This document shows positions 1 through 9,599 of a stretch of 12,500 bases of DNA, piece after piece. Each line of letters opens with the position of its first letter. Position 1 is the first letter of the stretch. Source of the stretch: Botryococcus braunii. Its lineage: Eukaryota; Chlorophyta; Trebouxiophyceae. The stretch covers positions 442,174 through 454,673 of the forward strand of contig KV908378.1 of NCBI GenBank assembly GCA_002005505.1, given 5' to 3'. The notes beneath the pieces were generated by a model. That model had not been told where the DNA came from. It was given only the letters and a program-made list of their open reading frames with translations, and did not search any database. Both the position numbers and the translations under genes were made by a program.

Positions 1-2059
1 TATGGCTTAGTAAAATTTCACTATTCATGTAAATGCTTAATGACTGACTTACAGGAGCTTGTAGTGTGCAACCACTGGAGATGTGCACCAGACGCGGAAG
101 AGACGTTATAACTAATAAGGCCCTGTGCAAAACTGCTGACGCACTGAATCAATGGTATCCCCGCCGGGGGGGGGGGGGGGTGCGCGTAACGAGGTAAATG
201 AGACAGTGGTTACGGTTATTCTTGTCGCACTCACCTTAAAAAAAACGCACAGATTACCATAGGCAGAGCACATCCGATTGGCCCGGGTGGGTGGTGGCCC
301 TTCCCTACAGCATAGAGTGCAAAATTATGTCTTACTTTTGACAGAAACGGGTGAAAGGAAGGAGGAGGAGGAAGGGAAGGAGGACCAGGAAGTTAGTGCT
401 CACGTTTGATGCGAAAGTGCAGAAAAATCCCCACTAGAACCTGGAGGGGCCCCCACGTGTGGTCCCCCCCTACACACAGGCATGTAATGACGGGTTCCCT
501 CAAAACGAGCGCGAAGTCGGCGCTCTCCTCTTCTTGACATTAAGCAGCAGCCGTCGCTCCCCGAAAACTGCAGCTGTCCGTCAAAATAAGTGTTGCAAGG
601 CAAATCCTCTCCTGCGTAGCTGGAGGTGGCCCCTGCTATATTTTGACAAATCTTTCCCTAGAGCCGCCCTTAGAAGGAAATTTCAGACGCAAAAATTATC
701 GCAGGACTGTGACATCACCGTTATGGCGCGGCGTGACTCACAGTCCACTTTCCTGGAGCAGCAATAACCCTTTCCCCCTTGGAGGGCGAGGAGCCAGTGG
801 CTGGGTGCTACCTCTCCTTGACATCAGCGGGAGCCGCATGCACGCTGGATCCCGGATGAGATCTCACGTGACACATGAGGTGGAGGCGCCGAAGCTCGTG
901 CGAATCATTGTCCATCTCAACTGGAGACCCCCACTACGCCTCTTGAGTCTGCAGGTGCCGAAGAGGTGCTTAATTATTGGTGAAGGAGGCATCACATGGG
1001 CCAACGACATGTAAGACTGTCTTGGGCTACCACCAGCACCTCCATTTTCATGGGCCTCTGCTGACGCTCGCATAAAGGACAGAGGCGGGTATTCTTTACA
1101 AGAATGTCGTGGCAAGGCCCGTAAGGATGAAGTCCCAGCGGAAAAATTGTCCGCACGACATGCCTTCTGAATGCGTGCATGCTCAGTGCATACATATGTA
1201 TATGCATGTATGGTACTCCCATGCAATGCTCGGAGAAAAGAAGTGCCGCCATCGCCACACTTGTCTGGGCTCAAGAAGATGAAAAAGAAATAAATATAAC
1301 AGATAAAAGGGGGGGGGGTGGGGGTAAGAGGAGGGATCCTCGAAACCTGGACGAAGTATTATACTGTGCAGGCTGGGCACCTACAACCCCCCCACGTTAC
1401 CTGCGCCGCTGGATATTGTATCTGCCCAACGATTCAGGGGGTTCTATCCATGGCCCTACTTCCTGAATATATGACGGATCGATCTACGCTGCATCAATAC
1501 CTGGCTATTGATTAGGGCTGCACATAAGCTAACAAGCGTTTGGAACCCGGCCTGTGTTGTTTGCTTGGCCAGATGGATTTTTTCCATCGCCATGATACAC
1601 ACGAGAATTGGGGACAAGAAAGCCAACTAAAACTGGTCAAAACAGGGCCCCTGAACATTTCGCAGTGGATAACGCAGGTCTCTGGGCGTGAAAGGTCAGA
1701 GTCGAACGCCCACTGTTTGCAAGACATGTTCTGACGGGATCGCTAGCGGCCACCGGCCCTGCTTCTCCTACGAGCATCACAATCAAGCACGTGCTGGGGC
1801 AGCTCCGGACATCCCACTGGTAGGGCGCCCTCCAAGTCACTCAACCGCTCCACATATTGCACCTGCGTCTCCAATAACCGTCCTACATCAGCCTGACGAC
1901 GTCCCACAAAATGGACGCGTGCTTGAACGACGCACTTGTTAAAAGTGAACTCATGCCAATGAGGCCAGGTAAACGTTCCTCCGCCCTCGTGAGGGGATCC
2001 TCAAAATGCGTCGTAGGTTCCAGTTGTTAGACATGTTGCCCGCTCTAATCCTGTTGTAA
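1..2059. other. Anonymous intergenic DNA, no recognisable gene
   Basis: Only short open frames on both strands, none longer than about 136 codons and none with a recognisable motif. It holds a 15-G run (166-180), a purine-rich GGAGGA tract (about 347-392) and a G10-T-G5 tract (1309-1324). Several frames read like protein for 30-60 codons without a start, splice context or family match. Old transposon debris is possible but not shown. Confidence 0.6.
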
Positions 2060-2905
2060 GGCCGTGAGAAGATTCAGCTTGCCCTCCTTGGTGGACCGCA
2101 GAGGGGTGAGACCATTTCATGTACTGAAACGCAATCACAACAATGCCAACGGCTGTTTCTGATTATAACAACCTACACTTACAACCTATTATGTGCTTCA
2201 GAAGCCGTTTCTGATCCTCATGGTCCAAACACGAGGATGTGATCGCAGTCGACGGCAATAAGCCTTGTGAAGTTCTTTCACTATGTAGAGGAAACTAGGT
2301 AGAGGAAAAAAGGAGCACTGAATGATATGCTCCAGCCAACCCTGCTATGCATGTATGACCTTCACCAACCTCAAGTTTCGCAGAGTCAAGGTGTTCAAAA
2401 CAACGTTGAAAACGCTTGGCAAAGCCCATACAGATTAGATCCCATTATCAGCGTGCAAGTACATGAATTACTGCCGCAGTCTCTAGCTTTGAGATAGATA
2501 GTGAGCATACTTAAGCCGGGAACCATGTATCCCACACGTGAGCCCGAGGGAGTGTGGCCTTCAAAGCACGGGAGGCACACCTTGGAATAAACCTCGGGTT
2601 CTTGGAGCCGCAACAACAGGATCCAACTCTTCAATAAAGCTGTTGGGTGGACCACATAAATAGCCTGCATACTCACAAGAGACATGCTGAGAACCGTGAT
2701 CAACATCCAGTGGCAAGGTTGTGAGAAGGGAAAAGAGGTGGCGGTGAAGCGGAGGTGGAAAAGAAGGGGGAAGAGGGACATGAGGAGGACGAGAGGAAGC
2801 GGGAGAAGCAATATCACCCCCCCCCCCCTGAGAATGATCCATCCAGGCCCTGGAGTCCTGCGTCATCCCATCAGGGCACTCCTTCCTAAATTACCACGTT
2901 GCTGA
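2060..2905 (+). pseudogene. Stop-poor + frame, possible decayed coding sequence, family unknown
   Basis: This frame runs 282 codons with only five internal stops (2240, 2300, 2495, 2588 and 2657). About 13 would be expected if stops were random. Its longest open part is 64 codons (2303-2494), with text such as NNVENAWQSPYRLDP. The last part (2684-2905) is lysine/arginine-rich because the DNA there is purine-rich. The minus strand also has a 140-codon open frame here (2395-2817). Neither matches a family I know, so chance is possible. Confidence 0.15.
2817..2828 (+). repeat. 12-C homopolymer
   Basis: Twelve C following a purine-rich block (about 2720-2810). Confidence 0.9.
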
Positions 2906-3632
2906 TCCTTTCATGCTGATCCCTTCAAAATCTTAAAAAGATTGCACCCCATGGATCAAATGATGGCACAAAGTTAGGTCGAAATGGCTGAATTGGACAT
3001 CAACATTTCCGACATCAAACATGGGTCATGGAATCTGCAGCAGCCCAACGCTACCAATCATGCGCGCCAATGTGCGCCATGCCCTTCTGAAGGAAGTCAG
3101 CAATTCCAACTGCACAGATACTCAAAGCTCTCAAGATTTAAGAGCTTGTGAAGTCCACCAGTGTCCGGGGCACCTCAAACACCATCGAGAAACCATCCCA
3201 CAATGGCAGTCTTGTGGTTCCCGGCCACTTCACTTCAATGGCCATTTTAGATAAAGTGTAAAGTTTGCATGACCCGGCACGCGCGAAGGAATTATTAAGC
3301 ACCCTTTCATTAAGGGTCAGAAATCCCTCCGACCCAGATACTGGGTCCCTACGATTCAGGTATCAGCCCTTACGGCATGTTTTACGCATAAAGCGAGTGT
3401 GCTGGGAGGTGCAGACTTGCGTGCCTGAAATGGAAAAGCAGACTACTCTGCATTCCTTGCCTTGCTTGCCAAGGCTTGAGGGGTAATTCCAGCAGTCGAA
3501 GAGCACTTCGACCACGAGCCATCCCCCACAAAGAGAAGGCCGAGGCATGGGCTAGCCCCACATTGAAACACGTTAAACCCCGGATGTGAGTGGCAGGGTG
3601 CTGGGAAATCCCGTGCTCGAGGCCGTCGAATG
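2906..3632. other. Anonymous intergenic DNA
   Basis: Short + frames (3021-3254 and 3265-3486) and short minus frames only. The reverse strand near 3140-3250 reads WPGTTRLPLWDGF before a stop, which is protein-like but unassigned. No RNA gene or structured repeat is seen apart from a small GCCTTG/CAAGGC hairpin near 3460. Confidence 0.55.
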
Positions 3633-3755
3633 GGCGTCCTGATGATTACAATGGCAGTGACGGGAGTGTGAGGGGGCACCTTCAAATTTTGAATTAGGCG
3701 TCCTGATGGTTATAATGGTGGTGACGGGAGTGTGAGGGGGCACCTTTAGATTTTG
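3633..3755 (+). repeat. 64-bp tandem duplication
   Basis: GGCGTCCTGATG begins a unit at 3633 and again at 3697. Both copies include GACGGGAGTGTGAGGGGGCA and end in an ATTTTG stretch, with a few substitutions. The second copy is slightly incomplete. Confidence 0.95.
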
Positions 3756-4128
3756 GCGGTGGCAGGGAAGCAGGGCCGAATGTACCCCCGAGAAAAAATC
3801 AGTGTCGGGGAGCAAGGCCAAGCGGGTGTCTGCCTGAAAGTAGACCACCACATAAGGGGACCTGCCCACTTTCTCCATCTCCTGCAATTGCAACTTTATT
3901 TGGTCGATTACTCATTGTTGCAATTCCCCCGCCCTGTCCACCCCTACCTGTCCCGCCTTCATACTTCCTACCTTGACATTGTCTTACTGTGGGAATATTT
4001 TCCACCTACTCTAACTTCCGGATGAAAGCGAACTGGAGTCTCGCGCCCCACATGGCCTCTTATACCACGCCCCACTCTACCGTGTCCCTGCCCTATTGCC
4101 ATTTTCTGGAATATAATGCTCTGCTCTC
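3756..4128. other. Anonymous intergenic DNA
   Basis: No motif-bearing frame on either strand. It becomes increasingly C-rich towards the degenerate repeat at 4129. Confidence 0.55.
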
Positions 4129-4260
4129 TAACACACCCTGCCCAAACATACCGGGCCCCACCATGTACTGCCATCCCATGCCCTGGGTTAACATACCCTG
4201 CCCAACCATGCCCTTCCCCATCATGCCCTGCCCTGCCATGGCTCTGGCATGCCCTCTCTC
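4129..4260 (+). repeat. Degenerate C-rich repeat (CCCTGCCC-ACCATGCC)
   Basis: A 23-bp segment beginning TAACAYACCCTGCCCAA occurs at 4129 and at 4189, 60 bp apart. Shorter CCCTGCC and CCATGCC echoes continue to about 4260. The proline/cysteine-rich open frames through it follow from this composition. Confidence 0.8.
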
Positions 4261-4536
4261 CCTGCCAACACCCTACTCTAGAAACATTCTATCAATACCT
4301 TGGCTTCTCAAGCTTGCCCCTCACAACCACAGTCAAGGACCTTTCAACACAGCACCTTCTTTGGGATGTGAGTCCTTCCGCACATCCGCACACATCGTCC
4401 CAAAGGCATTGCACAACATGTCCAGGTCCCCCCCCCCCTCCCCCTTTAAGACCCAGACAAATGAACAAGATCAAAGGGAACCCACCCATGCCCCAGGCAG
4501 AGGATTGTTTTCCTTTACTGAGGAATTCTCCCCCGC

Positions 4537-4551
4537 GGGGGGGGGGGGGGG
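4537..4551 (+). repeat. 15-G homopolymer
   Basis: Fifteen uninterrupted G directly after CCCCCGC, just before the 50-bp minisatellite. Confidence 0.95.
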
Positions 4552-4580
4552 TGTACACCCGCAGAAGGGGGTATAGAAGC

Positions 4581-4865
4581 CCTAAAGGGTGTTTCGGGGA
4601 TGAAGAGGAGGGTGCAGTGTACTGACAAGTCCGAAAGGGTGCTTAGAAGATGAAGAGGAGGGTGCAGTGTACTTAGATGTCCTAAAGTGTGTTTAGATGA
4701 TAAAGAGGAGGGTGCAGTGTGCTTAGATGTCCTACAGGGTGTTTAGATGATGAAGAGGAGGGTGCAGTGTACTTGAAAAGTCCTAAAGGGTGTTTCAACG
4801 TTGAAGAGGAGGGCGTAGTGTACTTAGAAGTCCTAAAGGGTGTTTAGATGATGAAGAGGAGGGTA
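4581..4865 (+). repeat. 50-bp minisatellite, about 5.7 units
   Basis: Units start at 4581, 4631, 4681, 4731, 4782 and 4832 (the fourth is 51 bp, the last truncated). Each begins CCTAAAGGGTGTTT and contains GAAGAGGAGGGTGCAGTGT. Copies differ by several substitutions, so the array is not newly formed. No frame stays open through it on the + strand. A 15-G run (4537-4551) lies just upstream. Confidence 0.97.
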
Positions 4866-5418
4866 CCTGTACTATATGCAGCAGTACATCTTCTTGGGAG
4901 ACCGCCTTGGGCCTGTAATGGGCGCCCACCGCAACAACCACACGGGCTCCATCCCCATCCACTCTCCCAGGGTCCTGCTTTCACTGAAAACGCCATGTTA
5001 AGAGTGCAATCTCAATCAGACACTACGCTTTTATTGACCATATGGGCAAATTCACGTCAGAACCTGGCTTTGGCCCCAACAACCTGCAACAAAGCCGGGG
5101 GACACCCCAGAGACCTTTGCATGTACAGGCAGTCAGAAGATAGACAACGAGGCATCAAACGTCAACCCTCATGAAACCGTTTGTCATGCGAGCACTTTGC
5201 TGTGGATGGCTGGTCTGGATCAAGCCTTACAGCATGATCTCACAAGAGGGAGCAAGAAGCACAAGTGGTGGCAAAGTGGAAGATAGGTATGTTGGAAAAT
5301 GGAACAAGATCATGAACGGCGCATGAGAAGCGGAAGAAAAAAAATGCCGTTTCCTTTTGACACGCCCCTGGTGGAGTTCTGGCGGATTTCTTGAAAATAG
5401 AAAACCTCGCCATTCACC
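4866..5418. other. Anonymous intergenic DNA
   Basis: One 108-codon + frame (4848-5174) starts inside the minisatellite and has no recognisable domain. Nothing else is supported. Confidence 0.55.
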
Positions 5419-5492
5419 TTGGGAGTAACAGGACCAACTCAGACTCATTGGGAGTAACAGGACCAACTCAGACTCATTGGGAGTAACAGGAC
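5419..5492 (+). repeat. 29-bp tandem repeat, about 2.6 copies
   Basis: Copies at 5419-5447 and 5448-5476 are identical, and a third is truncated after 16 bp. The unit begins TTGGGAGTAACAGGAC. The minus frame reads the repeat as repeated SWSCYSQ-like peptides, which is not evidence of coding. Confidence 0.96.
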
Positions 5493-5682
5493 AAAGTTCG
5501 AAGTATGAAAGCAATGCCAGCGGAGCTGCAGAAAAGGCAGGGCAGGCCCACCACATAAAAGAGGCGCATTTCCTCCACATGACGGAGGCGCGCATGGCGG
5601 GCATGGCGCAGACATCTTGCCCTCCATTGAGCTTCAGCAGATAGCTGCGACTCTGCGGGGCCTTCCGCTCCTTCGCCTTGCA

Positions 5683-5758
5683 CCCCAACCACCCCCTCCA
5701 CCTCACTTCCCTGCCTTTTACCCCAACCACCCCCTCTACCTCACATCGCTACCTTTTA
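5683..5758 (+). repeat. 38-bp tandem duplication, C-rich
   Basis: Two copies (5683-5720 and 5721-5758) beginning CCCCAACCACCCCCT and ending CCTTTTA, with a few substitutions. Confidence 0.93.
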
Positions 5759-5869
5759 CAGAGACCTTCGGCGTGGACCTCCCTGTCGTTTTCAGAAATG
5801 TTTTGTTTGGAGACATGGCTGCCCTGCCCTGCCCAGCTTAGGTCTTCCAAAGGAATCAAAAACTGTGGA

Positions 5870-6245
5870 ACTCCATGCTCCCTCTCTTCCTCTCCCTCCA
5901 CCTCCCTCACCATCCGTCCCCCTGTCACCCCTCCCTCCTGCCTCTCTCCAAGCTCCTTCGTCCCCCCCCGGTCCCCCCTCCCTCCCTCCCCCCCCCCCCC
6001 CCTTACAACTGGCAACTCCAAGGAGGTCACATTCAGCCCGAAGTCCACCACAATCAGAACCATCCCGATCTGAAAGGAAGAAATTTGTGCACACAAATTT
6101 GATCTTGTTGGAGTTCCCACTACTATCTCCCTCCCACCCCCCCCCCTCCTTCCTCCCTCCCCTTCTCTCGTTCCCCCTACCTCCCTCCCTTCGCCCTGCA
6201 CTCTACCCCCATTCCCTTTCCTCGCTTCCTCTGTCTCCCTCCTCC
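5870..6245 (+). repeat. Pyrimidine-rich CCTCCC low-complexity tract
   Basis: Two long CT-rich blocks (about 5870-6002 and 6120-6245) with runs of 15 C at 5988-6002 and 10 C at 6137-6146, separated by about 115 bp of ordinary sequence. The proline/serine-rich + frames and glycine/arginine-rich minus frames over it are composition artefacts. The G-rich complement has many G-quadruplex-capable blocks. Confidence 0.9.
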
Positions 6246-6272
6246 CCCGGACCCGTCTCATTTTGCACATTT

Positions 6273-6337
6273 GCCTGCACATGCACATCCGCACACCCAT
6301 GCTCACAAGCACGCCTGCACATGCACATTCGCATGGC
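6273..6337 (+). repeat. 40-bp-spaced imperfect direct repeat
   Basis: GCCTGCACATGCACAT followed by Y-CGCA occurs at 6273 and again at 6313. The intervening bases are also rich in CACA and GCAC. It is a partial second copy of a 40-bp unit. Confidence 0.85.
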
Positions 6338-6714
6338 CAAGCCCACGAGCACGAAAAAGTGTACAGGCTGGCAAGGCAGCAGAAGGCGAGCACAGCTGCT
6401 GCCGCCTCTGAAGGGGAAAATTGACGATTTAGGCAGCAGCATCCCCCCACCTTTTCTCCTCTGTAGACTATGGAGGCGGCCTTTATCAGGGTCCTCGCTT
6501 GTGCTTAAAAAGTCCGGCACTCCATTGCGAGAGCTGGCCCCAGCCTTTCCCTCTTGGTCACTTCCAGCCAGCCAACTCCCAACTTTGCCGAAAAACCCCT
6601 GCATTCCATCATAGCGGTCGCTTCCTGGGAACGAGCCATGCTCCGTCTTCCCCCGACCCCCTCCCTCCTCCTCGCATCCACTTGACAGTGGGACTGCCCT
6701 CTACATGGGCTGTA

Positions 6715-6717
6715 CGT

Positions 6718-6773
<56 letters not shown>
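6715..6773 (+). repeat. (GT)n dinucleotide microsatellite
   Basis: Impure GTGC units, then about 44 bp of pure GT. It explains the poly-CV and poly-HT open frames on both strands. Confidence 0.97.
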
Positions 6774-6775
<2 letters not shown>

Positions 6776-7029
6776 TCTACACACAAAAAAGTCCATCATA
6801 ATCGAATCATCCCCTGTTGGTGGTGCTGCTTGTTTAGCACATGATACACAGAGCCCATGCTTGCTGTCATCCTGCACCTCTGCATATGCAAGGTACGCAT
6901 GTTGCCGCAGATAATGCAACCTAAAACCCTGCATAACAACTATAGCCAAACATCATTGAGACAGACATGGCCATATGCACTGCGGATGCCTGCGGGCCTG
7001 CCTGCCTGCCTGGCTGGATGCTTACTCAC
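6774..7029. other. Anonymous spacer between the (GT)n tract and the candidate minus-strand exon
   Basis: Short open frames only. If the minus-strand exon at 7030-7296 is real, this would be its downstream intron. Confidence 0.5.
6996..7016 (+). repeat. Short (CCTG)n microsatellite
   Basis: About four tandem GCCT units followed by a variant GGCTGG. Confidence 0.8.
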
Positions 7030-7296
7030 CCGGTTCCAAAACCAAAATTTGCATCATCTCAAAGACATCTGAGGCTTTGGGCCTTTTAAACATCGTGTCC
7101 AAAGCCGTACTGCGTTGACAAAATGCAGTAGATTTGTCATGTATGGGCATTTGCAACACCATGTATGTCGTCCCCACAGGGTTGGCCGAACCAGCAGCAG
7201 CATGTTGGACCTTCTCACAATAGCCCTCTATCCCACTTGCCGCACTTACACCAATGTCCAAGGTATGGTACTTCGCTGTTCGTAGGATAAGCCAGA
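7030..7296 (-). other. Candidate internal exon on the minus strand, family unknown
   Basis: On the minus strand an acceptor-like TTTGCACAG precedes 7296, and a near-consensus donor CGG|GTGAGT follows 7030. The 267 bp between are open and phase 1 at both ends, so the exon would be symmetric. The translation has a protein-like second half (MVLQMPIHDK, TALDTMFKRPKASDVFEMMQ). Without the splice the frame stops four bases into the donor (EPGE then TAA). I recognise no family and could not assemble flanking exons confidently; the open minus frames at 7246-7611, 7496-7705 and 7633-8028 lie upstream but do not join obviously. It may be a real gene exon, a transposon remnant or chance. Confidence 0.22.
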
Positions 7297-7988
7297 CTGT
7301 GCAAATTTATGTCTAAGGAAATGTCCGCATTCGTCCACAGGGTAGATAGCACTGGCAAACCTGCGGTTGAGAGGTATGGCTTGCTGCCATTCTCTGGCTG
7401 GCGTTCGGGTACAATGGCTCCGTAAGCTTGGGTACGGATGGCCTGTTAGACCCCAAAGACCCCACACCGTACCCTTTTTATCTACTTTTAGTTGATTAGA
7501 CACAAAAAGGAACCCAGTGACTAACTGAGCCAAGGTACAGAGGGTTGATAACCTCTGGGCATGATCCTTTACCATAGATAAACTCTCTACAAGACAAGCG
7601 CATGTCCTCATAGCCTTCCCATTCCCTCCATGCTACCACTGTGGGCCCCTTAAGAACTTGAAGGCAGGGCTGATGGAGGGCAATTGAGGTAAGAGCGTGA
7701 CGCATGAGTGACTACTCATGAATGTGGTACAACAGGGCCCTCCTGTGCCCAACATGGCTGTCTGTGCTGGAATTGCGCTGCTCACACAAGACTTCACATT
7801 CATGGGCTGATAAATAGACAGTGGATCAGCAAAACGGATGGTGGCATCGAAGAACAATGGGTGAACGTACTTGCGGTAGACTGCAGAGGCTTTGGGCCAG
7901 GGAATGTCGGTGCTGGCCTCAGTCGGCCTTGGTGCCAAGTTGATTCTCCTTTCTGGAGCTGTTCGGCCTCTGGAGGGACCTTCGCCTG

Positions 7989-8276
7989 ATGGGGCCCCGT
8001 CGTCTTGCCCGGGAACTCTACCAGACATGGATGTGGGCCCTTGTCACTGTCATGCGACGTGCACCCACTGTCCAGCCCAGAGTTTATCCACTGAGAATGT
8101 TTGCCAGCAGAACGAAATATGACTTAACATATCCTGATGGATCTTCTTCCGGGATTGAAACTGGAGCATTGACCAGGAGACGAGCAAGGCAACGTCAGAA
8201 CAAATGCCCTGCTTTAAAGGCCCCTATGGTGCTCAAGCTTGCTGTAAAAGCAGATACCAACAGCAGCTTGCAATAA
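7989..8276 (+). CDS. Small ORF, 95 aa, faint LYR-motif protein resemblance
   Basis: A complete ATG-to-stop ORF. It begins RRLARELYQ and continues VMRRAPTVQPRVYPLRM, then a basic, arginine-rich second half. LYR-motif proteins (small mitochondrial Fe-S and complex-assembly factors of about 90-100 aa) share an L-Y-R motif followed by a helix and a downstream R...P...R-Y-like pattern; here the motif is L-Y-Q and the downstream match is loose. A minus-strand ORF (7633-8028) overlaps the first 40 bases, and no promoter or splice context supports either. A chance ORF or a decayed copy is as likely. Confidence 0.15.
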   Translation: MGPRRLARELYQTWMWALVTVMRRAPTVQPRVYPLRMFASRTKYDLTYPDGSSSGIETGALTRRRARQRQNKCPALKAPMVLKLAVKADTNSSLQ

Positions 8277-8304
8277 GTATGGCGCTATTTACGCACAATC
8301 TGAC

Positions 8305-8362
8305 TTGGAAAGAATTCTGAGTGTCTGCAGACGTTGGAAAGAATTCTGAGTGTCTGCAGACG
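8305..8362 (+). repeat. Perfect 29-bp tandem duplication
   Basis: Two identical 29-bp copies (8305-8333 and 8334-8362), each containing GAATTC and CTGCAG. The sequence continues TTG as if into a third copy and then diverges. Perfect identity suggests a recent duplication. Confidence 0.97.
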
Positions 8363-8748
8363 TTGTGGCTACTTGATTCCCAAGACCCCTCCCCTTCGCT
8401 ACAAGGCCACCGCCCATATTACTTACCAGAACACCGGACATCTGCGGCTGGAGATTTTTCTTAATCAATCCAAATGGCTCATACCATCCAGATCCTTGGA
8501 TTTAACCAGAAATCTGCGTGCTTGATTTTGTCCTAGCGACCCGCTCACATTCCGAAGTACCCACACTTTACACCGACATTGTTTTAGGGAATGCCCACGA
8601 ACCAAAAACATGAAAGCATGAATAATTGAACAAAAGGTTTTCTTGCTGCAAGCTAGCACCCAATTCTTTTGAGCGGGATCACAATTACTCTCGCTTTGGG
8701 GCCCATGTCCTAGTGATCTCATGGCACGCCGGATCATAAAGCTCATAG

Positions 8749-9240
8749 ATTCGGCGCGCGCTCACGATCTTACAGCCCGGATATTATTGGGCTCCAAGTT
8801 GGGGCCTCCAACATGTGATTCTACATCTTCCGTACATCGATCATTTGAATTCTACTTTTGTATGTGCAGCAAGCGCCTGGACTTAACAGGCACCCAAGTT
8901 CCTTGCAGGAGGAAGTACCTCCTTTTACCAGTTGGCAGAGGAGTATGTAGTCTCAAGCGCCCTCCCTGTGGAAGTTGCGTGAGGTGGCAACATGGTTTCC
9001 AGACTCGACACCTCCATGGTGCAGTACCAGAGACTGCTTCCATCCTCTACAGGAATTTTGTCATGCTACGCACCATACATGTGCTGTGACTGGCGTCCCC
9101 CACCATCCACTGCACAGGTACTGCTGAATATACCTCCCACATCCTACCCCTTCCTTCTGGTGACACAAGCACAACAACTTGCTCAAATTCTTCCAATTGG
9201 AGCTGTTGAAGCCCCCTGGAGAAGTAATCTATACCTCTAA
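8749..9240 (+). pseudogene. Possible decayed coding frame with two internal stops
   Basis: One + frame stays mostly open for about 164 codons with only TAA at 8884 and TGA at 8980 inside it. The translation looks protein-like in places (SFYQLAEEYVVSSALPVE at about 8911-8964, and the stretch after ATG 8992 ending at TAA 9238). The TGA sits beside a GTGAGG donor-like site and CAG at 8887-8889 could be an acceptor, so an unusual exon is an alternative. No family is recognised. Another frame from ATG 8721 is open for 122 codons, cysteine- and arginine-rich, and equally unrecognised. Confidence 0.15.
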
Positions 9241-9599
9241 TTGTGCTGTGAGAGTCTCACCGGGACGCAACTGTGCATTTTCGGTGAGCAAATGTCCGTA
9301 TGCATCCGGCAGTACAATCCAATCATGTGAGGCCCGTTCAGAAGTCGGATTTGTGTAACTCCCGACTAGGTTGAACTGCACGCGTTACTCTCGAAACAAT
9401 GCCCGTCCCGAGCTTGTCTTGATTTGCTTAGAGCACCACGAGGTCTTTTCTTGTATAAGAATCATCAATCAAGCCCGATCAAACCAGAACATGGGCGTCT
9501 GTCCGATGTTATTTCGGCGTCGTTATTTCGTGGTTTTACGAGCCGATCATGACCGGTCATGTTCAAATCTTACTATCCTGTCAAACTGAACACTATTGA
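9241..9599. other. Anonymous intergenic DNA upstream of the kinesin gene
   Basis: No supported gene. It contains a perfect 14-bp palindrome CATGACCGGTCATG (9548-9561) and two GTTATTTCG copies 14 bp apart (9508 and 9522). These could be protein-binding sites or chance. Confidence 0.5.

Noticed and set aside
54..180. Possible exon after TTACAG at the left edge
   Set aside because: An open frame follows but leads straight into a 15-G run. No family match and no donor; too little sequence to support it.
3573..3893. Minus frame with repeated VPPHTPVT-like peptide
   Set aside because: The peptide repetition is just the 64-bp DNA duplication, which is not a multiple of three and appears in two frames.
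3989..4625. Open frames of 195 and 169 codons rich in P, C and T
   Set aside because: Created by the degenerate CCCTGCCC repeat and C runs; no recognisable protein and two overlapping frames.
5227..5730. 167-codon minus frame
   Set aside because: It runs through the 29-bp tandem repeat, giving repeated peptides, and into C-rich repeat. No domain or splice context supports it.
5749..6614. Open frames of 233 and 249 codons, proline/serine-rich or glycine/arginine-rich
   Set aside because: They follow the CCTCCC composition, have no domain, and overlap each other on both strands.
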